Assembly (NCBI RefSeq): GCF_028622835.1
Contig: NZ_CP117677.1
Span: forward strand, 2,466,820-2,530,819
Direction of reading: 5' to 3'
DNA: 64,000 bases
DNA from: Caloramator sp. mosi_1
Lineage (GTDB): Bacteria; Bacillota; Clostridia; Clostridiales; Caloramatoraceae
Below the pieces are notes generated by a model. It was not told where the DNA came from, searched no databases, and saw nothing but the letters and a program-made list of their open reading frames with translations. The translations under genes were made by a program, and so were the position numbers. Shown here one piece after another: positions 21,998-32,771 of the stretch. Positions within the stretch are counted from its first letter, which is position 1, and every line of letters begins with the position of its first letter.

Positions 21998-22889
21998 TCA
22001 TTTAACCTCCCAATTAATTATTTCTGGATACGCAATTGCTTGATAATCTTCCTTTTTAGAAAGATGTTCCTTTGATAAGGCTATTATTGGGTTCTTAATA
22101 AGCCCTACCTTTTCCTTTGTAATAACATAAATGTAATCCACTCTATACCCTAAAAGCACACCATTTTGTACTCCTATAGTTGTATATGGTATTACTCTTA
22201 TTCTCTTATGTACTTCATAATCATTTATTTGAGATACTTGTTCTTTATCATTTAAAATGTTTATAATTTCTTTTGGTAAAAGTTCTGAAACATACTCTGC
22301 ATCAGCAATAATAATTGGACAACCTGATATAGGATCCTTAAGACAATTTCCTGTATCAAGTAGAGCTGTAACTCTAATTTGTTTATCATCATTGATAATG
22401 CAAAGCTCAACAGTTTTATTTTTTAAATAGTAGTGCCTATCTACTACATCAAATACAATTTTTACTATAAATATTGATACAAAAACCCCGTATACTAAAT
22501 ACTTAGAAGATAGTTTGTTTAACATCATTACTCCATTTACTGAATTAACATTTCCTGCATTACTTAAATAAAATATAGATAGAATAGCTCCTCCAACAAA
22601 AACGAAACTCCATAAAACAATAAAAGCTGCTTTAAAAATGCTTTTAAACTCTTTGGCCAATAGGCAATAATAATCATCAAAATAGACATACATATTTTCA
22701 TTACTGCTGAATAAAATATACTTAGTGATGGAAAAAAACAATAAATACATAAAGTGCACCAATTATTGACGAAATTAAAATATAATATACATTCCTGTTA
22801 AGCCTACAAAATCTATTTACAATATATAACAATAAAAAGTTAAGTAAAACATTTTCTATTAAAAGTACATCTAAATATATCACCTGCAT
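21998..22889 (-). CDS. spoIIGA: SpoIIGA, pro-sigma-E processing protease
   Basis: Membrane aspartic protease that cleaves pro-sigma-E. Start ATG 22889 ([20 protein letters not shown]) follows GGAGGTGGG. About five hydrophobic segments occupy the N-terminal half. The cytoplasmic protease domain has the catalytic Asp in [20 protein letters not shown], then [19 protein letters not shown]. Frame breaks near 22735 and 22640 lie in A/T runs; corrected length is about 298 residues. Operon with sigE immediately downstream. Confidence 0.93.
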
Positions 22890-23023
22890 CAATGCCCACC
22901 TCCACGTGGACAACTTTTTATTATAATTATACAACCTTACAGTTATAAATTTTGTCATATCATATTCTATTTATATAAAAAATAAATACAGATTATGATT
23001 TTTTTATACAAATAAATAAGTCG

Positions 23024-23140
23024 TATAATACAATTTGTAGAATTATAAAAAGCCCGTAGTTTAGCATAAAGTCTATCTAAAAGGTAGGTCTTTTAAACTA
23101 CACAAAGGGATAGGTTTTTATCAAAACCTATCCCTTTTAA
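23024..23140 (+). ncRNA. Candidate structured small RNA downstream of ftsZ
   Basis: Gap of about 258 bases between spoIIGA and ftsZ. On the plus strand: a TATAAT (23024-23029; weak -35), a long hairpin at 23056-23101 (outer stem GTAGTTTA/TAAACTAC plus an inner stem that closes only with G-U pairs in plus-strand RNA), then a perfect 15-bp terminator hairpin at 23104-23137 followed by TTTT. The second hairpin also serves as the ftsZ terminator on the minus strand. The RNA of about 100 nt is inferred. Confidence 0.35.
23104..23137. terminator. ftsZ terminator (bidirectional)
   Basis: Stem AAAGGGATAGGTTTT/AAAACCTATCCCTTT, 15 bp, 4-base loop, 10 bases past the ftsZ stop. Confidence 0.8.
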
Positions 23141-23147
23141 AAATATT

Positions 23148-24233
23148 TTATCTTCTTGCTCTTTGATTACGTATAAATGGTGGTATATCTAAATCAGAAT
23201 CAGTATCAACATTAACTACTCTTGGTGCCTTTTCTTCATTATGTGCTTCTTTTTCCTTTTCCTCTACTTTTACTTCCCTTACTTTATCAAAACCTGTTGC
23301 AATAACTGTTATGCTAATTTCATCACCTAAGCTTTCGTCAACTGCAGTACCAAATATTACGTTTGCATCTGGATCTGCAACTTGTCTAACTTGTTCTGCT
23401 GCTTCATCTACTTCAAACAGTGTTAAACTTGGTCCACCAGTTACATTAATTAGTACTGCTGTTGCTCCATCAATTGTTGTTTCAAGTAGTGGGCTGGAAA
23501 TAGCCATTTTCACAGCATCAATTGCTCTATTTTCACCTGAAGCCTTACCAATACCCATATGAGCTAAACCTCTATTTAGCATTATTGTCTTTATATCTGC
23601 AAAATCAAGGTTAATTACTCCAGGTTTAACTATTAGGTCTGAAATACCTTGAACACCCTGTCTTAAAACATCGTCTGCAATCCTAAAGGCCTCAGTTATT
23701 GGTGTCTTTTTATCTATTATGTGCTTTAATCTGTCGTTTGGTATAGTAACTAAAGTATCAACCTTTTCCTTTAACTTAGCTATTCCCTTTTCAGCATTAA
23801 TTCTTCTTGTTCCTCTTTCAAAGTCAAAGGGCTTTGTAACCACACCAACTGTTAATATTCCCATTTCCTTTGCAATTTCTGCAATAACAGGTGCAGCACC
23901 TGTTCCAGTACCGCCACCCATACCAGCTGTAATAAACACTAAATCTGCATCCTTAAGAGCTTGTACAATGATTTCTCTACTTTCTTCTGCTGATTTCTCT
24001 CCAATTTCAGGATTAGCACCTGCACCAAGTCCCTTTGTTAGCTTTTCACCTATTTGTATCTTAACTGGTGCCTTTGAGTGATGTAGGGCTTGTCTATCTG
24101 TATTTACTGAAATAAATTCAACACCTTGTAGTCCTGATTCAATCATTCTATTAACAGCGTTATTACCGCCTCCACCTACACCTACAACTTTTATTTTAGC
24201 ACCTGCTTCAATTTCGAAATCAAAATCTAGCAC
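23148..24233 (-). CDS. ftsZ: Cell division GTPase FtsZ
   Basis: Intact 361-residue tubulin-like GTPase that forms the Z ring. [13 protein letters not shown] at the N-terminus, tubulin signature [10 protein letters not shown] near residue 108, T7-loop region [11 protein letters not shown], and the C-terminal partner-binding peptide [12 protein letters not shown] that docks FtsA/SepF. Start ATG 24233 follows GGGGG. It is the last gene of the division cluster, ending at a strong hairpin. Confidence 0.98.
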   Translation of the reverse strand: MLDFDFEIEAGAKIKVVGVGGGGNNAVNRMIESGLQGVEFISVNTDRQALHHSKAPVKIQIGEKLTKGLGAGANPEIGEKSAEESREIIVQALKDADLVFITAGMGGGTGTGAAPVIAEIAKEMGILTVGVVTKPFDFERGTRRINAEKGIAKLKEKVDTLVTIPNDRLKHIIDKKTPITEAFRIADDVLRQGVQGISDLIVKPGVINLDFADIKTIMLNRGLAHMGIGKASGENRAIDAVKMAISSPLLETTIDGATAVLINVTGGPSLTLFEVDEAAEQVRQVADPDANVIFGTAVDESLGDEISITVIATGFDKVREVKVEEKEKEAHNEEKAPRVVNVDTDSDLDIPPFIRNQRARR

Positions 24234-24253
24234 ATTTATACCCCCTTTGTATT

Positions 24254-25519
24254 TTAGAAAAAGTCTGCGAAAAATTCTTTTATCTTATCTAATAATCCAG
24301 ATTTATTTGAAGAACTTTCTTCAACATATTCTTCAAAATGATTTGTGTCATCCTTCTTAGGAGCTGCATTCGATAGCTCTATAGTGCTTGTTCTTTTTTC
24401 CTTTAAAGCATAGAAGGCAGTTCCAGCAGAAGCTGAATAAATTGGATTTGCAACTCCAATATAATTTGGATACCCAAATCTTACAGGTAGTTCAAAACTT
24501 GACTGTGCCACATCCTGAATACCTTTAATATTAAAAAGACCTCCTCCTGTTATAACAGCACCAGCAGAAAGTGAATTGTATAGATTCCTATCCTCCAATT
24601 CCTTTCTAACAAGATATAGCATCTCTGAAATTCTTGCCTCCATTATTTCTGCTATATCCTTAATATAAACTTCCTTTTCTGATTTACCACCTATACTATT
24701 TATCTTTATTATATCATTATTTCTTATTAAATTTGAAGTAGCTACTCCATATTGCCTTTTAATTTTTTCTGCATCAGTCGATGTAATTTTACATATGATG
24801 GAAATATCATTTGTTATATGGTTTCCACCTACTGGAATAACCTTAGTAAATACCAAAGAACCTTTTCTAAATACAGAAATATCTGTTGTCTCTGCACCAA
24901 CATCAATTAATGCAACCCCAAGCTCCTTTTCGTCGTCATTTAATACTACACTTGATGTTGCAAGTGGCTCTAATATTATACCATCGCAGATTAATCCCGC
25001 CTTCTGGATGCTTCTTATTATGTTTTGAACAGTTGTACAAGATGCAACAACTAAATTTGCATCTACTTCAAGTCTAACTCCTACCATACCTATAGGATCT
25101 CTAATTTCATCATATCCGTCAACTATATACTGTTCTGGTATTATATCTATAATTTCTTTATCCTGAGGAATAGCCACAACCTTAGCTGCCTCAAGTACTC
25201 TATTTACATCTTCTTTTGTAATTTCCTTATCCTCCCTTGAAACAGCAATAACTCCCTTTGTTTTATATAGATTTGTATATCCTCCAGGAATATTAACAAA
25301 AACTGACTTTATTTTTTTATTTGACATATGTTCTGCTTGTTTTAATGCATTATGAATAGCTTCAACAGTTGAATCTATGTCTACAATTATTCCCTTCTTT
25401 ACACCCTTGCACTCGGAGGTTCCAACACCTAAAACGTTAAACTGCTTATTCTTCATTTCTGCAATAATTATACACACTTTAGATGAACCTATATCTAAGG
25501 CTGCAACCACATTGCTCAT
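24254..25519 (-). CDS. ftsA: Cell division protein FtsA
   Basis: Intact 421-residue actin-like membrane tether for FtsZ. Phosphate loop [25 protein letters not shown], and adenosine motif [14 protein letters not shown]. The C-terminal amphipathic helix [13 protein letters not shown] anchors it to membrane. Start ATG 25519 is preceded by GGGAGG. It lies 20 bases upstream of ftsZ, and the 150-base AT-rich gap before it could hold a promoter. Confidence 0.97.
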   Translation of the reverse strand: MSNVVAALDIGSSKVCIIIAEMKNKQFNVLGVGTSECKGVKKGIIVDIDSTVEAIHNALKQAEHMSNKKIKSVFVNIPGGYTNLYKTKGVIAVSREDKEITKEDVNRVLEAAKVVAIPQDKEIIDIIPEQYIVDGYDEIRDPIGMVGVRLEVDANLVVASCTTVQNIIRSIQKAGLICDGIILEPLATSSVVLNDDEKELGVALIDVGAETTDISVFRKGSLVFTKVIPVGGNHITNDISIICKITSTDAEKIKRQYGVATSNLIRNNDIIKINSIGGKSEKEVYIKDIAEIMEARISEMLYLVRKELEDRNLYNSLSAGAVITGGGLFNIKGIQDVAQSSFELPVRFGYPNYIGVANPIYSASAGTAFYALKEKRTSTIELSNAAPKKDDTNHFEEYVEESSSNKSGLLDKIKEFFADFF

Positions 25520-25669
25520 TTAATTATTAACCTCCCAACATTAGTATATTAATTATATAATTCAACAAAAATTTTAATTTCCCTCTTAACTAAAAAAATT
25601 TTTGTTCTACAATTAATTATCGTAATATATTAAAAAAATTTAGCTTTAAATTATGTTATTTTTTTATTT

Positions 25670-26370
25670 TTAAATATTTTGGTTCAAAATCTTCATTAAC
25701 TCCCTAACTATTACTTCATCTTTTTTTCAAGGCTTAACGACAAACCCCTCAATTCCATAGTTTTATACCAGCTATCAGGATTATACATTGCATAGTACAG
25801 TGCATCCTTATCTCCAATTGCTTTAATTTTAAATGGAGGTGTAATATAGTTTCCATTTATCATAATAATTGGACCTTCACAGGTTATGGAAGTATTTGAA
25901 ACTACTCTGTAACCATTTACTTCTATTGCCTCTGCATCAGCATTTTTAAATCTACTATTAATTGTCTTAAGTCAAAATCGTGTACAATACTGTTCCATAG
26001 TTCAAATTCATTTGAGTAGTTACCTTTTCTTGCATCATCAGCCTTTATTTCAATTCCTGGTCCTTTTACCTGCTCAACACCTGATAGCAATTTAGCCTCC
26101 TCATACTCCTTTTTAAGGATTCTAAAATTGTTTTTGTCCTTTTTCACTTGTAATATACTGATTATATTTTACCTGGAGATCAATTAAATTTTTAGATAAC
26201 GCTGCTACTTCTCTATTTAAAGTAAAATTTTCGTGCTTTAGCTTTTGATAATCCTTATAGGTCAAAATTATAGTTTTATTTGGTGTTGACTTAACTAAAA
26301 AGGATGTAATTATAATCCCTGTAAATATACCTGACATCATAAGGAGAAGTTTTGACTCATTAATTTTCAT
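25670..26370 (-). CDS. DUF881 family protein (distal copy)
   Basis: N-terminal membrane segment (residues about 8-26), a coiled coil, then the DUF881 core (LLSGVEQVKGPGIEIKADDA, DLRQLIVDLKNADAEAIEVN, YITPPFKIKAIGD). Frame breaks near 26148, 25950 and 25730 are single-base losses; corrected length is about 234 residues, ending TAA 25672-25670. It is the second DUF881 gene flanking sbp, a standard set in clostridia upstream of ftsA. The role is unknown; topology suggests an outside-facing protein at the septum. Confidence 0.85.
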
Positions 26371-26373
26371 TAT

Positions 26374-26729
26374 TTACTCCTCCTTTTCCTTTAACTTACC
26401 CCTTAACTTTTCTAATAGTATTCTTCTTATAATTGCAAAATTGTTAAAAAGTCTACTACCAAAAACTACTACAGCAGCTAAATAAATAGGTACGTTTAAT
26501 GCATCTCCAAGATAAGTTAAACCTATTGCAAGTACAATATTGCTAAAGAAACCTGAAATAAATATGTCAGAATCAAATTTTTTTCAAGAGATGCCCTTGC
26601 ACCTCCAAAGACAGAATCAAGAGCTGCAAGGATTGCAACTGGTATATATGCCGTAAAAGAATTTGGAATATCTATTTTTAAAAATATACCCAATAAAACT
26701 CCAATTAGTAATCCTATTAAAGGTATCAT
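26374..26729 (-). CDS. sbp: Small basic membrane protein Sbp (DUF1290)
   Basis: About 118 residues with three hydrophobic segments: MIPLIGLLIGVLLGIFLKID, YIPVAILAALDSVFGGARAS, then a C-terminal segment. Start ATG 26729 follows AGGAAGG. One base is missing near 26580 (EKNFDSDIF). Restored C-terminus ends in TAA 26376-26374, four bases from the next gene. It is always found among the DUF881 genes of the division cluster; function unknown. Confidence 0.85.
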
Positions 26730-26733
26730 CTCA

Positions 26734-27438
26734 TCACCTTCCTGGTTTAGCATATTTAAATTCTATCTTTTTATTGTACTTTAATATTTTTATATTATCT
26801 GATTTTTCAATTGTGTAAGCAATTCTCTCTGTATTTTGCTCTAAAATATTCCCTGGCATTTTAAAGGCACCTTCTAATATACTCGGATCTCCTATGGCTT
26901 TTATAACAAATTTTTCCTGTGGGCTGAATTTTGTTTCGTTTATCTTTATATAAGCCCCAGCCTCTCTTATTTGAGTTCTTGCTATATATCTTTCTTCATT
27001 TATTGAAATTGCCTCAGCACCTGAAGAATTTAATTCGTTTATAATATCTAAAATATCTGTAGCATATATTTGATTTATATAATTGCTTTTTATATTATCT
27101 ACTGGAGATATTGTTATTATAATTCCCTGCCCTTCAGCATCATTTAGTCCTGAAAGTATTCTTAAGTTGTCAAGTTCTGTTTTTAGCTTTTCAGCAGCTT
27201 CACTTCCCATTGTAACTGATTTCTCCATCTCATCTATTTTTGATTGATATTCTCTAACCTTTGCATCTAACTCTTCCTTTTGTTTTTTCAAAAGTTCATT
27301 CTGTTTAACCAAATCACTTATCTGTCTTGTATCAACTATTTTTGTCTTAGAGAAAGATATCCTGTATTGATAAGTAATCATAAATCCAAGTATAAGGCAT
27401 ATAAAGGCTAAACTAAACTGTGATTTAAACCTTTTCAT
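26734..27438 (-). CDS. DUF881 family protein (proximal copy)
   Basis: Intact 234 residues. Signal-anchor MKRFKSQFSLAFICLILGF, then a coiled coil (residues about 40-95), then the DUF881 core (GLNDAEGQGIIITISPVDN, INELNSSGAEAISINEERY, FVIKAIGDPSILEGAFKMPG). Start ATG is directly against the ftsQ stop (TAGATG). It shares the GxGI..I and AEAI motifs with the distal copy, so the two are paralogues. Confidence 0.9.
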   Translation of the reverse strand: MKRFKSQFSLAFICLILGFMITYQYRISFSKTKIVDTRQISDLVKQNELLKKQKEELDAKVREYQSKIDEMEKSVTMGSEAAEKLKTELDNLRILSGLNDAEGQGIIITISPVDNIKSNYINQIYATDILDIINELNSSGAEAISINEERYIARTQIREAGAYIKINETKFSPQEKFVIKAIGDPSILEGAFKMPGNILEQNTERIAYTIEKSDNIKILKYNKKIEFKYAKPGR

Positions 27439-28181
27439 CTAATCACCTCTTGTTTCTTTAAATACTGCAGTACCATCGGAACTTACATCTATAATTCCTT
27501 TTTACCAGTTAACTCTTGGCTATTAATAAGAGTCATTGCAAAGGATAATTTATATTCTAAGTTTGAACAATCACCTACACATATTGTCATTCCATTTTTG
27601 GTTATAATATTAACATTATAAGGGTCTTTTACATTTACCTTTTCAATTTGAGCTTTTATATCAGAGTAAGAAAAATCTTTAACACTTCAACAATACTTTT
27701 TAATTTAATACTATCATTTGTTACATATTCATTAAATACATATTCCTTAACATCAATTCCTTCTAAATATATGAGCTTACCATTTGGAAATTTATTAATA
27801 GTATGAACCATCCTACCTTCACTATCTATATCTACAAAATAATTTTTAACCCTTATAATACCCTTAATATCCTTTTCTTTTAAGGTCAATACAACCTTTG
27901 AAGGCAGCTTTCTTGTAATTTTCACATCTTTTACATAGGGATTGTTTAAAACATTAGTTTTCACTCTTTCTTTATCCATAAAAAAATGTTTTCACCTATA
28001 ACATTGGCTAATAAGACGATTTCATCCCTTGAAATTAAATTATTATTTTTAACTTCAACTTCTTTTATTTTAAAATAGTCAGATTTTAAAGATATTACAA
28101 TTGTTGTTGAAAGCACGATTATAATTATAATAAACGACAAAAAGCCTTTTTGTTTTTTCTTTTTGTTAATTTTTCCTCCAT
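27439..28181 (-). CDS. ftsQ: Cell division protein FtsQ/DivIB
   Basis: Bitopic divisome protein: basic cytoplasmic start (MEEKLTKRKNKKAF), one transmembrane helix, POTRA domain (YFKIKEVEVKNNNLISRDEI), then VKTNVLNNPYVKDVKITRKL and PSKVVLTLKEK of the beta domain. Start ATG 28181. Frame breaks near 28155, 28000, 27675 and 27500 are single-base losses; corrected length is about 249 residues. It lies between murG and the DUF881 genes, the usual place. Confidence 0.9.
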
Positions 28182-28199
28182 AGCACCATCCCTTGTATT

Positions 28200-29330
28200 C
28201 TAATAAATTTGTTGCAGGATAATACCTGCAACATCACTTTTATATCATCTATAATTCCTACAATTTTATCTGCTGCATCTAATTTTCCTAACCTTTTTGA
28301 AGCAGTTGACATATTCTTTAGTATGTCTTTATTTTTAACTATATTTAAAACCTGTTCCTTCAAAATATCGTTTTTGAGTTCTGATTCTTTTATTACAATA
28401 CAAGCCCCCTTTTCCTCTAACGCCCTTGCATTGTATTCTTGATGATTATTAGCAACATATGGTGATGGTATTAAAATAGATGGCTTACCTAAAGCTGTGA
28501 TTTCAGATATAATTGTAGCACCTGCCCTACTAATAATTAAATCAGAAGCTGCAAGGGCATCGTGCATATTATATACATAAGGCAAAATCTTGATTCCCTT
28601 CATATTATTCACTTTATATTTAGCCTTTATTTCATCCATTACTTCCGCAAAATTGCTTTCCCCTGTTATAAAAATAAGCTGAATTTCATTCCTATATAGC
28701 TCATCTATTATACCTATAACTGCATTATTTATATTTTTAGCTCCTCTGCTTCCTCCTACTACCAATACTATAGGCTTATTTTTTTCAAGTCCCATAGATA
28801 AAATTGCTTGTTCCTTGTTAGCTGTTAATATCTGTTTTCTAATAGGGTTTCCAGTATAAACAACCTTATTTTTAGGAAAATATTTTTCAGATTCCCTAAA
28901 AGTTATTGCAATTTTATCAACAAAATGAGAAAGAATTTTATTAGTTACTCCTGGAAAGGCATTTTGTTCGTGTATTATTGTTGGAATTCCCTTAAGGGCT
29001 GCCTGCATAACAACAGGGCCACACACATATCCACCAGTTCCAATAACAACATCTGGCCTAAACTCATTTATGATTTTACCGGCTCTTCCAAATCCCTTCA
29101 ATACCTTAAGAAGAGATCTAAAGGTACTCAAAGATGGTTTTTATTGAGTCCTTCAACAGGTATCAGTTTAATTTTAAATCCTTCCTTTGGAACTAATTTG
29201 CCCTCAAGTCCATTTTCACTTCCAACAAAAATTATTTCTGCTCCTTTATACTTCTCCTGTATCTTTTGGCTATAGCAACACCCGGATAAATGTGTCCTCC
29301 TGTACCCCCACCAGTTATTATTACCTTCAT
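28200..29330 (-). CDS. murG: MurG lipid II synthase
   Basis: Transfers GlcNAc to lipid I at the inner membrane face. N-terminal [19 protein letters not shown]; later [57 protein letters not shown] and [15 protein letters not shown]. Start ATG 29330 comes two bases after the ftsW stop. Frame breaks lie near 29265, 29145 and 28240. The restored end is [15 protein letters not shown] with TAG 28202-28200 just before ftsQ, rather than a tail overlapping ftsQ. Confidence 0.95.
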
Positions 29331-29331
29331 A

Positions 29332-30441
29332 TTAATCAACTCCATCCTTTGTTATATATCTTGATATGTTTAACAATATTCCAAGTCCTGCCATTGTAAA
29401 AAGTAGTGACGAGCCTCCATAGCTAATTAAAGGCAGCGTAACACCCGTAACTGGCATAAAGGAAGCTACAACTAAAAAGTTAATTGAAGATTGAACTGCA
29501 ATTATTGATGTAATACCGAGAGCTACAAGACTCCCATATTTATCTTTACATTTAATCGCAATTCTAATTCCTCTCCAAATTAAAACTGAAAAACAAAGAA
29601 TTACAAAAAGGTAGCCAAAAATCCCAATTCTTCTCCAATAATAGCAAAAATAAAATCATTTTGTGCCTCTGGTATATAGTATTCTTTTTGCCTTGAGAGA
29701 CCAAGTCCCCTACCAAACAATCCTCCTGAACCTAAAGCATAGAGAGACTGAATTGCTTGATAGCCTAAACCTAATTTATCTGCCCAAGGATTTAAAAATC
29801 CAGTTAATCTGTTCATTCTATAAGGTTTAATCATAATTGCAAAAGCTGCTAAAGCAACTCCTAATAAGAACAAAAGCACCATATGTTTTGTTTTTGCACC
29901 ACCTACAAATAATAAAATAAGTGATACCGTAGCAATAATGACTGATGTACTCATATTAGGTTCAGCTATTATTAATCCAACAAAAATTCCTGTAACTAAA
30001 AGGCCAGGGAGTAGTCCCTTTAAAAAACTTTGCATTTTTTCCTGACCCTTTTTTCAATCATATTAGCCAAAAACAAAACAATAAATATCTTTGCAATCTC
30101 AGATGGCTGAATTTTAGCAAATCCAAAACCCAACCATCTTCTTGCACCCTTAACAGGTGGAAATAAAAATACCCCAAAAGCATAAGTACTACAATTACAA
30201 ATCCAAAAATTAAAATGTTTTTATTTCTCCAGAATCTATAATCTATGTTAGAAGTAAATAACATAACTATTATTCCTAATATTGCCCATATGCCTTGCCT
30301 AATCAAGAAATAAAACATAGTACCATAATATCTTTCTCCCTCAGGCATACTTGCACTAAAAACCATACACACACCTATTGATAGTAAAATAAGTATATCT
30401 GCAAATAAAATAAAATCAACAGGTCCTTTCTTTTCCTTCAT
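29332..30441 (-). CDS. ftsW: SEDS glycosyltransferase FtsW/SpoVE
   Basis: Polytopic peptidoglycan polymerase of the SEDS family working with a class B PBP (spoVD at 34262-36401). Seen: FSASMPEG at the first helix, [63 protein letters not shown] and [17 protein letters not shown]. The last part contains [12 protein letters not shown], all strong SEDS signatures. Frame breaks lie near 30180, 30050 and 29605. Corrected length is about 370 residues. Whether it serves vegetative division, spore cortex or both cannot be told. Confidence 0.93.
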
Positions 30442-30450
30442 TTTAAACCC

Positions 30451-31410
30451 CTAGAAACTAATTGCTAAAAATCCAACCAAGCAAAATATAGCAGTAAAAA
30501 TGCTAAACCAAGCAACAATCTTTGTTTCAGTGCCAACCTAATTGTTCGTAATGATGATGCAGCGGTGCCATCTTAAATACCCTCTTTTTGTTAACTTAAA
30601 ACTTATAACCTGAATAATTACTGAAAGGGTTTCTACAACATAGATTAATCCTACTATTACTATAATAAATGGCATTTTTAACAATATTGCAAGTGCAGAT
30701 ATTGCACCACCTAAAGCAAGGGATCCTGTATCTCCCATAAAAACCTGTGCGGGATATGCATTATATTTTAAAAATCCTAAAAGTCCACCTGCTAATGCAC
30801 CACAGAACAATGATAGATCTTGTCTTTTTAAGCCATAGGTTACAATAGCAAAGAAAACACATATAATTAAAGTTACACTTGCTGCTAAACCATCTAAACC
30901 ATCAGTTAAATTAACTGCATTTGTTGTTCCAACAACTACAAAAACCATAAATGGTATATAAAAAGCTCCAAGATTTATAAATTTAGTTGTGTAGGGTATA
31001 TGCACCATACTACCTATATCAGGATTATTGTAAGCATATATTGATAGTATTAATGCAAAGGTTATTTGACCTAATAGTTTCTGATAGGCTCTAAGGCCTA
31101 AATTCTGCTTTCTTATTATTTTTAAACTATCATCAAAAAGTCCTATAACTCCATATCCAACAGTTGTAATTAACGCAATCCAAAGTGCACTGTTTATTTT
31201 AGATGAAAGTGCAAGTACAGTAATAATTAAGCTTATTATAAACATCAAACCACCCATCGTTGGTGTCCCAGCCTTCTTCAAATGGCTTTTTGGTCCTTCT
31301 TCTCTAATATTTTGACCAAATTTAAATACCTTAAGAAGAGGAATTACTATTGGTCCTATTAAAAGTACAATTATAAAAGAAAGTATTGTAGCAAATATCG
31401 TTAGTTCCAT
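30451..31410 (-). CDS. mraY: Phospho-MurNAc-pentapeptide transferase MraY
   Basis: Polytopic enzyme making lipid I from UDP-MurNAc-pentapeptide and undecaprenyl phosphate. Seen: GPKSHLKKAGTPTMGGLMFI, LFDDSLKI with the catalytic Asp pair, NAVNLTDGLDGLAAS, QVFMGDTGSLALGG. The restored C-terminus is MAPLHHHYELLGWHETKIV. One or two bases are missing near 30550. Corrected length is about 320 residues, ending TAG 30453-30451. It is followed directly by ftsW with no murD between. Confidence 0.95.
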
Positions 31411-31419
31411 TTTACAACC

Positions 31420-32771
31420 TCACTTCCTATGCTCTTTTAAATTGTCTGATATATATTCAAGCTCCATACCCCTTGAAGCCTTTATTAAAAGCACATCATC
31501 CTTCTTAATATTAAGCTTAATAAATTCAAGTGCCTCCTCTTTATTGTTGAAATAATAGGATTCAATGTTGTCTTTTGCTGCTTCATAGTAATGTTTAGCA
31601 TATTCACCAATTGAAATTAAGATATCACACTTATCAATACAGTACCTTCCTACTTCTTTATGTAAATTAACGGCATACTCTCCAAGTTCAAACATATCTC
31701 CAAGTATTGCAATTTTTCTTCCCTCAAACTTACTTAGTACATCTAATGCAGCCTTCATTGAATCAGGATTAGCATTATAACAATCAATTATTAACTTAAC
31801 ACCATCTTCCAATTCAACTATATTCATTCTCATATTACCAGGGTTAAAAACTAAAATCCCATTGTATATTTCTTCATAATTTAAACCTAATAAGTCACCA
31901 ATTGCTATTGCAGACAATGCGTTATATACATTATGAATACCAGGCAGATTAATTTTAAACTTTCTTTCTAAACCATCTAAAGAGCACTTAAATTCCATTC
32001 CTTGTGGACCTAAGTCTATTATATCATAGGCTTTATATTCTGCATCATTATTAATTGCAAATCTTATAACTCTATATTTATCTGTTGTTACTTTACTTAA
32101 CATATCATCATCTGCATTTATTATCAATATATTATCATTTTTAAAATATGAAGTTATCTCCATTTTTGCCTTTAATATATTTTCCCTACTACCTAACTTC
32201 TCGATATGAGCTGTTCCAATATTGCTAATTACTGCAATGTTTGGATATGCTACATAGGCCGAGCTTTCTATTTCTCCAAATCTATCCATACCCATCTCTA
32301 ATACTGCTACTTGATGCTTTGAATCAAGATTTAAAACCGTCATTGGTATTCCAATTTCGTTATTGAAGTTTTTTCTGTCTTTAATACATTAAGTTTTTGG
32401 GATAAAACTGAAGCTATCATTTCCTTTGTGGTTGTCTTACCACTACTTCCTGTAACCGCAACAATAGGAATACTGTATCTTAGCCTATAATATCTTGCTA
32501 TTTCTTTATATGCCTTTAAAGTATCGCCTACTAAAATTTGAGGTATATCTACACTTAAATCTAATTTTGAAACTACAGCACATAAAGCACCCTTCATTTT
32601 AACATCCTTTAAAAAATCGTGTCCATCAAATTTTTCTCCTTTTAGAGCAACAAAAACATCTCCCTCTTCAATCCTTCTACTGTCTGTTTGTATTCTATTA
32701 ATCCTTACCTTTTCATCACAAATATTATGTGGTTCTCCCTTTGTTGCTTTAATAACATCCTCAATTGTTAT
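31420..32771 (-). CDS. murF: MurF ligase (domain), apparently fused to MurE
   Basis: Adds D-Ala-D-Ala to UDP-MurNAc-tripeptide. The domain begins at ITIEDVIKATKGEPHN and contains DSRRIEEGDVFVALKGEKFD, the ATP loop VTGSSGKTTTKEMI, GIHNVYNALSAIAIG, and IDCYNANPDSMKAALDVL then GDMFELG. One base is missing near 32345-32360. No ATG, GTG or TTG lies in frame near the expected start: the preceding codons GTA ATA ACA ATT read directly from the MurE C-terminus (junction about 32772). I read this as the second half of a MurE-MurF fusion of about 930 residues, unless an undetected error hides a start. Confidence 0.85.

Noticed and set aside
23311-24081. Plus-strand ORFs antisense to ftsZ
   Set aside because: Shadow frames of a highly conserved gene with no start signals.
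28166-28260. MurG C-terminal tail overlapping ftsQ
   Set aside because: The tail comes from a frame slip in an A run; the corrected frame ends at TAG 28202-28200 before ftsQ.
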